64,000 nucleotides of DNA from Dentipellis sp. KUC8613 (taxonomy: Eukaryota > Basidiomycota > Agaricomycetes > Russulales > Hericiaceae). Shown one piece after another: positions 11,004 through 20,860 of this stretch. Both the position numbers and the translations under genes were made by a program. How positions within the stretch are numbered: position 1 is the first letter of the stretch; each line of letters opens with the position of its first letter. Location: the NCBI GenBank assembly GCA_002286715.1, contig NSJX01000035.1:228455-292454 (forward strand), given 5' to 3'. The notes under the pieces are model-generated. The model was not told where the DNA came from, searched no databases, and saw nothing but the letters and a program-made list of their open reading frames with translations.

Positions 11004-14000
11004 TCACGATGCCGAGGACGCCGCGTCACCGCCAGCCAAGTCGCCCGAGCTCGACGACCCAGTAAACATCGCCTTGAGCGTCATGTCGTTCCGCTTCTGC
11101 CGCACCCGCTCAATCTCCTCCGCCCCGCCCGTCATCTTCAACTTCTTCCCACCCACGAAGCCCTTCAGCTCCGCCTCGAAGTCGTCCGAGCGCGCCGCGA
11201 GCTCCTTCTCCCGGTTCTTCTGGTTCGCCGCGATCGCCTTCATCCGGCGCTCCGGATCCACCGCTGCACCCTTGATCTCGAGCATCACGGTCGTCAGCCC
11301 CCCGTGGCCCTCCTCAGGAGGAGGCGGCCTGAATCCGGGCTTGCGCGCTGCCCGGCCAGCATTGGAGACGCGGATGGAAATGACCTTCTCCACATGGCCG
11401 AACACCTCGACGACGGCCTTCTGGTCCTCGAGGAGGTCCGCGAGGAACTCCTCCTGGTGGTTGAGGAACTGCTGCTCCTCGACGATGCTCTGCAGCTCCT
11501 CCTCCCACGTCTTCTTCCACATTGGCTTGATCGTCTTGATGTGCTCCTTGAGGCTCTCGAGCTCCGTCGCGATCGTCGTGATGTCCTCCTTGATCGCCTT
11601 GAGCGCGGACGGCTTCGGCGAGATGTGGCGCTTCAGCACGTCGTCCTTCACCATCTCGACCGTGTCCTGCAGCTCCTCCATCTTCGTCAGCACGTTCTGG
11701 CTGCGCGTGTCCAGCTTCGTCTTGCCCGTGTCGATGTACGCGCGCGCGCCGGGCACCTGGCCCGTCGCCATCTGCCGCACCTTCTGCGTCTGCGTGCGCA
11801 GCGTCCCGAGCGAGTCCTTCGTCTGCTTCATGAACTCCGAGTACAGCTGCCGCATGATCCCCAGGTCGCGCCGCAGGTTCTGCACCTCGTCGAACTGCGT
11901 CTTGAGATCGCTCACGACGCGGTTCGAGAAGTCCGACATCACGGACGCCCCCGTCATCTGCGGCTGCAGCAGCGACTGCCCTGTCATCTGAGGGGCGATC
12001 CCCTGCTGCGAGGGCGGACTGGGGTCCCGCACGAGCCGCGAGAGACGGCGAGCCACGGTCTGCAATTGCCGGTCGGTCGGTCTGGGGGTGTTTGCGGGGA
12101 GCGCATTGCCATCGGAGAGCGACTGAGTCATCGGCAGGATCGTCGACGCGCGCCGGTTCTCAGTAACCGCCTGCCGCAGATCCTTGAGCTCCTGCGCCAA
12201 GCCGGATATCTGGACGTCGATGTGCTGCTTGATCTGGTCGAGCGCTGCGACACAGTGATCAGCGGTACGGCCACATGCAGTAGACAAAATAGACGCACGT
12301 TCGATATTTAGCGACAGTAAGCACTTATCCTTCACCTCGTCCATATCCTCCAGCTCGTATTGCACCCCACTCGACGGATCCCGGATGTAGATCGCCGGAA
12401 AGTTGTCCTGCCCGGGGTTATACGCGAACTTGTCCAGGAACAGCATCCGCAGCGACGACAACGTGAGCCCCGGCTCGATTGTCGACTTCTTCACCTCGCG
12501 CCCGACCTGCAGGAACGCCGTGATCGGGCCGTCCTGCGCCTCCTGCACGGGCGGGCGCGCAGGCGAAGGCGCGGGCGACTTGGCCTTCATCTTCGACTTT
12601 GGCGTTTCGGGCAGAGGTATACGGGGGAGCGGGGGTACCGGTGGCTCCTCCTCGTCCTCCCGTATGGGGGATGGCCCCCGTGAAACTGGCGCCGGGCCCC
12701 GCGAGCGTGAACGGGACCTCGTCGGCGTCGCGTGATGTTCTGGCGGTGGAGGGGTCGAATCGTCTTCATCCGCCTCCGCCAGCACCGCGAGCTCGCCATC
12801 CGTCAGCGCGTTCGACGCGGCCAGCGAGCGCCGGTTCGGGTGCCCGCTGCCCGATCCATTGCGCTCGCGGGGGCCGCTTGTCATCTTTGAAATGTTGTAC
12901 GTCGAGAAGCGCTTCGATGCGCGGCGCTCGAGGGCGTCGCTCTTCTTCAGCGCGGCGAGCGAGCTCGCGACACCGGGCGCGCTCAGCGAGTCCAGTGGTG
13001 GGGTATCAGGAGGCGGCGACATCGACCCTGCGCGGTCTGGCACGTCTTCCGGCGCGGGTGCGGCTTCATCGACGACGACGGTGGGTGGAGGTACAGGCTT
13101 GTCAACAAGAGAGTAGCGTTTCACATGGGATGGGACTTGGGACGTGCGGCTCGGCGGGACAGGTGTCGTCTCTTTGTCTGAGTCCGGTGGCTGTACCGTC
13201 GGCACAGGTGGGCTCTGCGGCACTGCAGCGGGCCTATATGGAGGTGAAGTCGGAGGTGTATCACTACGTGGAAGTTCGGGCGGCGGTGGTCCAGAGGGGT
13301 ATCTTCGCGCTTGCGGTGGCGGGCCAGAGCTGCGATCCGGCGCGGGGCTGATGAGGTCTGCGTTGGGTGCCACGGGCAGTGAAGGAGCAAAACCGCCTAC
13401 AAACGCATCATCGCCATTAGACGCTGCATTTCCGTACGAGGGCTCTCTTCTGCGCGAGCTGGTCGAGTTGACGCTGCGGCGTCCGCCGGAGGGCGCAGCA
13501 GAGGAGGGTGGTACACTGTCGACGGTTCCGACTTCGCTTCCGGCGGTGGAGGATTGCGTGTCGCGACGAGAAACACGAGTAGAGCGGGATACACGAGAGC
13601 TGTCGCTGCGGCTGTGGCCTGAGGCGTCGGAGCGGTGACGGGAGCCTGATACGATCTGGCGGAAGAGAGACTGCTTGCCGCGTAGACCTTGGAGGAGTCC
13701 GGTTATGATAGCGCGGACTTTGGGAAGATACTTGTCGAGGTTCTTCGTAGTCGCGTCCTCCGAAAGACAGTCTTCCAACACGCCGCGCAGCTCATCTGGC
13801 ACGCCCATGAGTTCGCTAGCGTGGGCGCAGGGTTAACATTACAGGTTAGAGGGTGGTTCAAACGAGGAGTGCACGAGGATGACGCACGACATGTCTATAT
13901 TATAAGCTGCAAAAGCAGCAACTGCTGCGTTGAAGTCATTGCCCAGCTGGACGTAGACATCGCTAACTTGTTCCTCTGTGGCTTTCTGGGTGCTCCATTT

Positions 14001-14281
14001 CGTGAGACTCTCGAGCAGCTGCTTGATTGACACGAGGAGGCGCGTTACGGCAGATTCAACAGGAGGCTGCACGTATGCACGCCTGTTAGCAGCTGCTCGC
14101 CAGGTCATACTCACGCAGAGAAACTTACGTTTGTCCGCGATCTTCCTGACCGTTCGCGATCACTCCTGGATCCAGACGAAACCGTCGAAGAGATGGACTG
14201 GTTGTCCTGGCGAGATGGATGAGTGGGCTGCGGGGGCGTTCCGCCGTTCATGGGAGGTGGTGGACGCTGCCTGACCGACAT
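11004..14281 (-). CDS. BUD6: Bud6/Aip3 actin-interacting polarity protein
   Basis: Bud6/Aip3 binds actin monomers and formins and promotes actin cable assembly at sites of polarised growth. Four exons: 14281-14129, 14066-13888, 13815-12299 and 12244-11004; the last intron (12245-12298) is a multiple of three, so an ORF runs through it. The N-terminal region (PVESAVTRLLVSIKQLLESL) matches the Bud6 N-terminal domain. A long Ser/Pro-rich linker follows. The conserved Bud6/AIP3 core includes FLQVGREVKK, FPAIYIRDPSSGVQYELED and VKDKCLLSLNIE. The C-terminal half is coiled coil with a conserved WKKTWEEELQSIVEEQQFL segment. Length is about one thousand residues, longer than yeast Bud6 because of the linker. 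The start MSVRQRPPPP is the first ATG consistent with exon 1. Confidence 0.93.
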
Positions 14282-15392
14282 TGAGGAGGGAGGAGGAGGA
14301 GGAGGAGGACAGAGCTGCCGGGAACAAGTTGCCTGTGCCAATAATTCGAGACGCAGTCCCGAGCAGTTTCGATTATGTAATACCCCTATTAGGCGTGCTC
14401 TGCTCATCGTCGCACGCGTCCTCAAAGGCTCGACCCTTCATATCCTCGATGCTCTCTCTGCCTTTCATTCTTCTGTGTTTTGACGTTTGCCTCAGCGATA
14501 ACTCCTCCACTCGTGAATCCATATCGCTCGGACTAGAACCGTCCCAGCTTTTGGCAAACTTCGCAATCACGATTCGACTGCGCGACCAGTGCGAAGACTA
14601 TTTTCACAGATGCTCCAGATCGTCTTGGTGAAAGTCTTATTGCGGTCTAGTCCCTACTTGTCGCTTGAATGGTCTCATCTACTTGTAACCCCATTTACCA
14701 GTGAAATGAAATCCGAGACATGTTATTATGACGCTCTCCGCTGGAGCCTCGAACTCTACTGGCGCCTGAGACCTCCACACTTCATGCCGGCAAACACCCT
14801 TCAAACCATGAATCGTGTCATTGAGTCTCCTTCGTGACGCTTCGGATCCGCTTGGATATTCCAGCCGAGGTCCGAATAAGCCGTGGAGCTTCGTTCCCCA
14901 GAACGTGGAGCGCGACTCTTCCTCGTGCCGTGGTAGGAAACGCTCGTTATGTTGCCCATGTATGCTTACTGTCCCGCCGTGCTGCGTGTACTATCATTTG
15001 AAGGTCCCTTTCAGTCTGTCAGCCAATGCTTTAAACCCGGGGTGACCACGCCGTAGCCCTTTCTTGCTACGATTGGCGGGTATAACGTCAACTCACAGCC
15101 CTCCTCGTGGTGAGCATGCCTTTCGGACCTTCACGCCTCAAGGCAACACAGGTCCCATTAGAACGGCTTGACACCACTCCTGACGCCTCGGAGCGATGAG
15201 GAAGTACACAGGAGGCTGCGGGCGGATTCTCGAGCATTCCATTGTAGCACGGATGCGGGCGTCTATCGTCGCTGCTAGGACATAAATACCATCCTCTCGC
15301 ACCTGCTGCCCTCAGGTTTCAGTTTCGTACACTCCCCTTCACCCCCTCGCCCACTTTATCCGCCCTCCCCGACCACCCTCTTCACGCCTACT
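14282..15392. other. Intergenic 1.1 kb, divergent promoters of BUD6 and the Kre9-like gene
   Basis: No credible ORF. A CATAAATACC TATA-like box near 15280 is followed by CT-rich sequence up to the start at 15393, a typical basidiomycete core promoter. The BUD6 side holds a purine-rich GGAGGAGGAGG run near 14285-14310, just upstream of its ATG. Confidence 0.5.
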
Positions 15393-15957
15393 ATGAATTT
15401 CCTCATGAACACCCTTTTCCTCTTTTTTGCCACCCTCTTCGCCTTCGTCGCCGCTGCCCCTCTTTCGCTCCAGACGCGCGACGTCTACGACCCTCACGTC
15501 ACCTATCCCTTAGCAGGAACTGTATGGAAAGTTGGAGAGCGTCACAATGTCACTTGGTGCGTCCTTTGCCGTTGGCCTTTGAGAGCAACCGCTGACGCTA
15601 GATTGTTATGGAAATAATAGGGACACTTCGGACGCTCCCCAGCAGATCACGAATCCCATCGGGCAGATTGTCTTGAGCCAGGGTGACGCTCTTCTTCCCT
15701 GTAAGCCGCCCTCGCGCTTGAGTGTTTCGTGTTATCGCGTACTCATTTTGACATGCAGACACCCTCGCCTCAAACTTCAGCATTCTCGATGGCAGCGCTG
15801 AGGTCACCGTTCCCACTGTCGACTCCGGGAACTACAGCCTCATCCGTAAGCATCATGACTCCCTCGTTCCGCTGTGCGCGGTGCTCACTCCCCCGATTTT
15901 TGCGCAGTCTTTGGGGACTCCGGCAACCACAGCCCCGTTTTCGAGATCACAAACTAA
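15393..15957 (+). CDS. Small secreted Kre9/Knh1-like N-terminal domain protein
   Basis: 126 residues in four exons (15393-15556, 15621-15700, 15759-15845, 15908-15957), all phases consistent. The signal peptide is MNFLMNTLFLFFATLFAFVAAAP. The mature part reads as one Ig-like domain of the Kre9/Knh1 family: YPLAGTVWKVGERHNVTW, then IGQIVLSQGD, a SNFSILDGSAEVTVP strand and LFGDSGNHSPVFEI. In yeast this family acts in beta-1,6-glucan assembly; in basidiomycetes such short versions are abundant and mostly uncharacterised. The Ser/Thr-rich GPI tail of longer members is absent: the stop follows the domain directly. The role in wall assembly is inferred from the family. Confidence 0.85.
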
Positions 15958-16376
15958 CGACGTCATGACATCTCGTCAGATATTACTGACACGGACATGA
16001 TCATGGACACTGACACGGACACGGACACAGACATGGACTCGGACTCTTTCACGGACACGAACAACACATACTTACCATACCGTCACTACTAGTTACACGC
16101 TCACAGCACTTCGGTTTCGGACTTGTCGACATGACACCCACTACCACCACTGTGTTCTTAGCCACCTTCGTAGCGTAACCTTCTGATAATACAGCTTTCC
16201 ATTTTTGCTACGTGTTTCAGAGAGAGGACAATCAGATTTTGTTACGGCCTCGTCGAAGTGAACTGCTTGAGCGAGGAAGACAGCGCAAGCCGAGTGCGGC
16301 CGATTCGACCAAACAGCGCCAAACACGCGGCTGCTTCTGCTCGTCGGTCACGTCCAGCAGGACAGCAGCGCTCACC
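15958..16376. other. Intergenic with GACACG hexanucleotide repeat
   Basis: Directly after the Kre9-like stop codon, 15988-16060 holds a degenerate hexanucleotide repeat (GACACG/GACATG). It could be read as Asp-Thr codons but is not joined to the gene by any splice combination that keeps frame. The rest is the 5' flank of the uL23m gene. Confidence 0.55.
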
Positions 16377-17288
16377 ATGCAGTCCCTATTCCGTCGCTGC
16401 TACGCGACCCTCCCCGACACCGCAGCAAAAGCCCGCACATCCTCGACACCGCGTGCAGTCCGCCTGCGCCGCCTCCGCAAACGCCCCGATGCCGCCGCAG
16501 GCAACCCCGACCTGCTGCCCTCCGGCCTCACCCCGACCGAATTCGCGCGCTACCAGCGCGCCCTCGCCAAGGGCGAGCTGATGGGCCCGGACGGGAAGGA
16601 GCCGACGGAGGAGGAGTGGCTCGCAAAACTGAACGCGCGGCGGACGCGCCTGCGCGGCACGCGCCAGGTCGCCAACGCGGACGGGACGAAGGACGTCGAG
16701 GTCGTGGGCCAGAAGGTGTACCTCCCGAACATCATCTTCCGCCTCATGCGCAACCACACGCCGCGCGGGCAGGCGTACAACCCCTACGAGGCGACGTTCC
16801 GCGTCCCGCAGTCCGTCACGAAGACCGACGTCCGCTCGTACCTCGCGGCCGTGTACGGCGTGCAAACGACGTACATCCGCACGGACAACTACATCTCGCC
16901 TGTCGACCGCAACTGGGACCTGTCGTGGACCCGCACGTACCCGGCGCGCACGTACAAGCGTGCGGTCGTCGGCCTCGTCGAGCCGTTTTACTACCCGGAT
17001 GCGGTGGAGGATATGAGCGCAGAGGAGCGCAAGAACCGGGAGACGTTCATTCAGGATGTCTACCGACCTCAGGGCCAGAAGGACGCTATGAAGCTCCACT
17101 GGCTCAGGGAGACGAAGAAGAACAGCAAGAACTGGGCGTGGCGCGGCGGGTTGACGGCTCAACGAGGGTCCATCCTGAGGAAGATTGCCGAGCAGAGGGC
17201 GTTGCGGGAGAGGTTTATCGAGAGCACGAAGAAGGACATGCTGGAATCGAGGCGGGAGGCACGACGACAGGCTGCTGTTCCCGCATAA
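16377..17288 (+). CDS. MRP20: Mitochondrial large-subunit ribosomal protein uL23m
   Basis: Component of the mitochondrial 54S ribosomal subunit near the exit tunnel. A single exon of 303 residues. The start is MQSLFRRCYATLPDTAAKAR (16377), a basic mitochondrial presequence; the frame stays open 165 bp upstream but those residues are not protein-like. The L23 core is at residues ~115-205: KVYLPNIIFRLMRN, NPYEATFRVPQSVTKTDVRS, YLAAVYGVQTTYIRTDNY, then AVVGLVEPFYYPD. A C-terminal basic extension with WLRETKKNSKNWAWRGG is typical of fungal mitochondrial forms. It is intronless, unlike most neighbours. The antisense strand is also open for long stretches because of the GC-rich codon bias. Confidence 0.93.
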   Translation: MQSLFRRCYATLPDTAAKARTSSTPRAVRLRRLRKRPDAAAGNPDLLPSGLTPTEFARYQRALAKGELMGPDGKEPTEEEWLAKLNARRTRLRGTRQVANADGTKDVEVVGQKVYLPNIIFRLMRNHTPRGQAYNPYEATFRVPQSVTKTDVRSYLAAVYGVQTTYIRTDNYISPVDRNWDLSWTRTYPARTYKRAVVGLVEPFYYPDAVEDMSAEERKNRETFIQDVYRPQGQKDAMKLHWLRETKKNSKNWAWRGGLTAQRGSILRKIAEQRALRERFIESTKKDMLESRREARRQAAVPA

Positions 17289-17604
17289 TTTCTATATATC
17301 CCATCACGTCCGTACTACTTCTCTCTAATCCCCATCTGCTTTCTGCGCTCGACTTGCCTGCACTCGCCTCCATTTGTTTTTGAGTTTTCAGGAAAGTGCG
17401 AATATCACGTGCCGTGAGAACGAAACTGCGCTGCACGTGACTATGTTTTTTTCGCCCCCCATTTATTTTGTCGCGTCTTTATTTAAAGACGCGTCGAGCC
17501 CGCCTCGGGCATCGCCTACGAACGACCCTCGCTCAAGCAACAATCCCTCGCTACACGCTCTCTCTTTCTTGTGTATACAAGTATCCCGCCCCTCTTCCCT
17601 CGTA
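17289..17604. other. Intergenic, GH16 promoter region
   Basis: Contains the uL23m 3' UTR and the GH16 promoter. A CACGTG at 17408-17413 and the palindromic TATA element at 17472-17493 are the visible signals. No ORF of interest. Confidence 0.5.
17472..17493 (+). promoter_or_regulatory. Palindromic TATA/MCB element upstream of the GH16 gene
   Basis: CGCGTCTTTA-TT-TAAAGACGCG is a perfect 10 bp inverted repeat around a TATTTAAA TATA-like core, 112 bp before the GH16 start codon. The right arm extends to ACGCGT (17489-17494), the MluI cell-cycle box bound by MBF-type factors in fungi. Cell-cycle control of the gene is inference. Confidence 0.45.
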
Positions 17605-18596
17605 ATGCTCGCCCTCGCCCTCGCCGCCTTCCTGCCCGCAGCGGCCGCCGCAGTAGTCCGCCGAGGCACTGCCGAATGCACGCCCTTCAGCACCACTTTC
17701 CCCGACGGGTCTGTTGCGCCTGCTGGCTACGCTTCTGCCGACACGCCCTTCATTGGAATCAGCCCGAGCGGCTCATATACCGTGGGTGACGGCCTACAGC
17801 TCTATCTGACCCGCCCGGTCGGGGACGTCAAGACCGCCGACGGCGTGAACGACAAACTCGGAAGCGGCGCAACAGTCAATTCAACCTTCGAGCTTCTGTG
17901 AGTCCTCGCAATTTCAAACGCGCATTCGATTGTGATCGTACTCACGGGGCGTCCGAACCCATACACGAATAGGTACGGATCCGTGACCTACGAGGTCGCG
18001 AGCCCCAGCGTCCCGGGCATCGTCACCGCCGCCATTCTCATCGGTACGTGCGCCCGCAGAATGCTTATAGTGTAAATGCTGGATCGTCTGATCCGGATCT
18101 CGCCCGCCAGCCGACGAGCTGGACGAAATGGACATCGAGCTTCTGGGCGGCGATCTAAACCACTGGCAGTCGAACGTCTACGCGCCCAGCCCCGCCGACA
18201 CGCAGCCGCTCTGGGGCGTGTTCGGCGACATTCACGACTTCCCCACCGCGGGCGACTCCGTCGTCGAGACGCACAACTACACCATCGATTGGTCCGCCGA
18301 GCGGATCGTGTGGAAGCTCGACGGCGAGCAGGTGCGCTCGTTCACACCAGGTACGCGAGGCTCGATATATTCCTCCAATGACGCTCCGACTGAACATCCT
18401 CGCAGCCGATGCGGTCAAGAATGGCACGGTCCATTACCCCTCGCACGCCGCGCGCCTGCAGATGGGCATCTGGGATGCCAGCAGCCCCAAGGGCACCGCC
18501 GCCTGGGCCGACGGCCCTGTCAACTGGGCGAACGCGCCCGCGACCGTGAAGGCCGTCATCAAGAGCGTCACCGTCGAGTGCCCCGACTCCGCTTGA
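17605..18596 (+). CDS. GH16 family cell-wall glucanase/transglycosylase (Crh-like)
   Basis: Secreted glycoside hydrolase of family 16, acting on wall beta-glucan, possibly linking it to chitin as Crh enzymes do. Four exons (17605-17897, 17973-18043, 18111-18350, 18406-18596) give 264 residues. The signal peptide is MLALALAAFLPAAAAAVV. The domain shows YGSVTYEVASPSVPGIVTAA and the catalytic E-x-D-x-E motif in DELDEMDIELLGGD (Glu127 nucleophile, Asp129, Glu131 acid/base). VETHNYTIDWSAERIVWKLDG and MGIWDASSPKGTAAWADGPV are typical substrate-cleft strands. No carbohydrate-binding module, GPI signal or Ser/Thr tail is present, so the enzyme should be released or wall-bound. The exact subfamily and specificity cannot be set by eye. 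Confidence 0.92.
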
Positions 18597-19215
18597 AATT
18601 GTAGCACTAGCCCATTTTATCCTCGCAAGTCCCGAACCTTCTGTGACAGGAACGGACGCTGTCATTACTGTATCTTCTAGCTTTGTTGTTCTCTAGGACA
18701 ATTGTACATGCTACGTGTACGAACATCGTTTAGCCCTGCAGCTGCTAACCTCCCTACCTATCTACAGTATATAATCATAGAGCATACTAACAATAGACCA
18801 TCTATTTCTCGACTATATGAAGAAATGCTCGGGTGCTGTCTACCTGAGAAGTCGGTTTGACCGGATGCAGTGACTTCGATGGGACGTGTTGACTTGACCT
18901 GCGGCGCCCATTATCTCAGGGAATACATCTAGATCGTGCAGTCTATTACACTTTTCAACTTGCCCGTGTCATGAGTGCAGAATACAATTGAGCATACATT
19001 TTGCACGCACGATGCTAGTGAACCACGCGTACGGGCACGATAACTGGAAATTTGACGATCAGATGAATTGACGAAACCAAAGGCTACAGACTTGTGATTT
19101 TTTTCATGGTACGAGAAATTCCGACTTTCTTCGCTCTGGCCTCTCAGATAAAACAGTTCGCTACGCTCGCACGAAGGCAATTTATGTGTGCACCGCAGAG
19201 GAAGGCAAAAATAAA
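18597..19215. other. Intergenic, 0.6 kb, no gene seen
   Basis: GH16 3' flank and unassigned sequence, more AT-rich than surrounding genes. It ends at the tRNA-Pro terminator. No ORF with recognisable content. Confidence 0.5.
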
Positions 19216-19312
19216 GGGCTCAATCGGGAATTGAACCCGAGACCACTCGCAGCGCATTCGGATCCGAAGATCAAATCCCAAAGCGAGTATCATACTACTA
19301 GACCATTGAGCC
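19216..19312 (-). tRNA. tRNA-Pro (anticodon TGG) with 25 nt intron
   Basis: Reading the minus strand, the acceptor stem GGCTCAA pairs with TTGAGCC. The anticodon stem CTCGC/GCGAG flanks the loop TTTGGGT with anticodon TGG. The T-arm CGGG-TTCAATT-CCCG is canonical. A 25 nt intron (19276-19252) sits after position 37, the usual nuclear site, leaving a 72 nt mature tRNA plus discriminator. A T-rich Pol III terminator (CTTTATTTTT on the minus strand, 19216-19207) follows immediately. It lies 58 bp beyond the stop of the DNA glycosylase gene, on the same strand. Confidence 0.95.
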
Positions 19313-19370
19313 ATGTCTACTGAGCCACATACCCATGCCATGTTGCGGACCTAGCAAAATGCTGACGGCA

Positions 19371-20459
19371 CTAACATTCGTCAGATTGCGAAGATGCGGG
19401 ATGCAATAAGGCTGGCCGATGGATGTTCAGATCCGCTATCAATTGCTCGAGGTAAACCGCATCAGCGGCGCCCTCTACTCCTCCATGCGGTGTCCACAAC
19501 TTTCCCTCGACCGCCCATCTCCATTTCTGCCCACGCCGCGACGGGTTATTTCAGGTAACTAGATCGAATGCAGCAGAGGGGTTGCGCACCAGATAACGGA
19601 CGAGCTCTTTGTCAGTGGGCGCGACATAGCGCCATTCGTCAGCCGTCCCACAGAAGATGCGATATGAATCCACAGCATATGGTCCACTGCCCGGAAGATG
19701 AGAGATGGGCGACTGTGCGAGTCGCTGCGTTCCTTGGCGTCTCGCGGCATCACTAGCATCAGCTTCGAAAAGCGATGGGTCCGAGTAGTACCTGGATAAT
19801 CTTGGCCGGGTACGAATAGGGGGCTGCTCGACGTAGGCGCGCGATAGTGCGATCAAGCGCCGCGCGCGCCTGTCCTGCAGCCCGAGGGAACGGATGCATT
19901 CGCGCAGCTCGCACAAGTCAGCTGTACACGCGAAGAAGACGAACAATAACCAAACGTGTGCGACGGGTAAAGCCAGCGAGCGTGCTCACCGCCAGACATG
20001 GCCTCCGCTGATGGCCACCACTCCATGATGGTCCAGAAGATAGGTATCGCATTGCGGCCGGCCGTCTTGTTGAGAAGCATCACAGCAACGAGGACCCTCC
20101 ACGGATCATCCGCTACGCATTCTGTGTACGTAGTACCCACGAGAATGAATGGTTAAACGCGGCCTGCGAACGCTGTCACTGCCAGTGGCGATTGTGTGCG
20201 CACCTTGGATCAGAACCGGTTTGGCAAGGAGCAGCCTCTGATGCCGGTCAATACATGTCAGGAAGTACATGCAATAACCGGGGGCGTCGTGCATCAGTGC
20301 CATATGTCGCACCCTCAGGTCCTCCGAACAATCTGTGATGCTTAGCAATGACTCCATAGCCAGAGTCTCGACCGAGGATGGGGCGCAGATGCGGTTGGAA
20401 GCATCAGCTGGGACAAAGAACCTTGATGAAGAGGATCCATGGGTGTGATCCCCTGCCAT
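19371..20459 (-). CDS. MBD4-like DNA glycosylase (HhH-GPD superfamily)
   Basis: Expected to remove thymine or uracil mispaired with guanine, including the product of 5-methylcytosine deamination, in nuclear base-excision repair. Four exons (20459-20204, 20121-19990, 19921-19590, 19526-19371) give 291 residues; the last intron restores the conserved YLKWRWAVEGK end. The glycosylase core begins at DPWRVLVAVMLLNKTAG and continues through ECIRSLGLQDRRARRLIALS. It has the helix-hairpin-helix GSGPYAVDSYRIFC with catalytic Asp214, then VAPTDKELVRYL. The methyl-CpG-binding domain of vertebrate MBD4 is absent, as in plant and fungal forms. An upstream in-frame ATG at 20504 would add 15 residues. Confidence 0.88.
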
Positions 20460-20860
20460 TTCTACGAATGCAATGAAGCTCGTACACACGTGTGAAGGAG
20501 ACAACCGACCTGTGCCGCAATTAGACTATCCCAAGCAAACGGAGAGATTCGGCTTCGTGCTCGCAGTTGCGGTCTTCCCAGAGTAATATATGCTAGGGCA
20601 TGCTCAATGGGCTGGGGACGCCGGTATGATGCTCATGCAATCCACAGCTTGACAATGAATGAGGACTGTTGAATGATGAGTCGTTCAAGTGGCGGTGGAA
20701 CTGGCGCTACCATTGTTTCGGCAATGCCCGATAAGCGAGCCGGCGGCGTATCAAGCATTTGGCGCCCAGCGGTTGGAAGTTGAATTGTACGAACCGCGAA
20801 ACCTCACCCACCCTACAAACGCCCAACCTGCAATGTTGATATAGCTAATGACAGACACAT
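20460..20860. other. Divergent promoter region, glycosylase / coiled-coil gene
   Basis: About 400 bp between two divergently transcribed genes. No strong TATA box, and no ORF of interest. Confidence 0.45.

Noticed and set aside
10914..12311. Long plus-strand ORF of 465 codons opposite BUD6
   Set aside because: Leu/Arg/His-rich shadow of the GC-rich minus-strand coding sequence; it has no family content, and the minus strand carries the conserved Bud6 core.
15937..16091. Alternative 3' exon adding an Asp-Thr repeat tail to the Kre9-like protein
   Set aside because: A CTAAC branch-like site and CAG acceptor exist, but the splice phases give a premature stop rather than the Asp-Thr frame.
16386..17162. 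Long minus-strand ORF opposite the uL23m gene
   Set aside because: Antisense shadow caused by codon bias. The plus strand matches mitochondrial L23.
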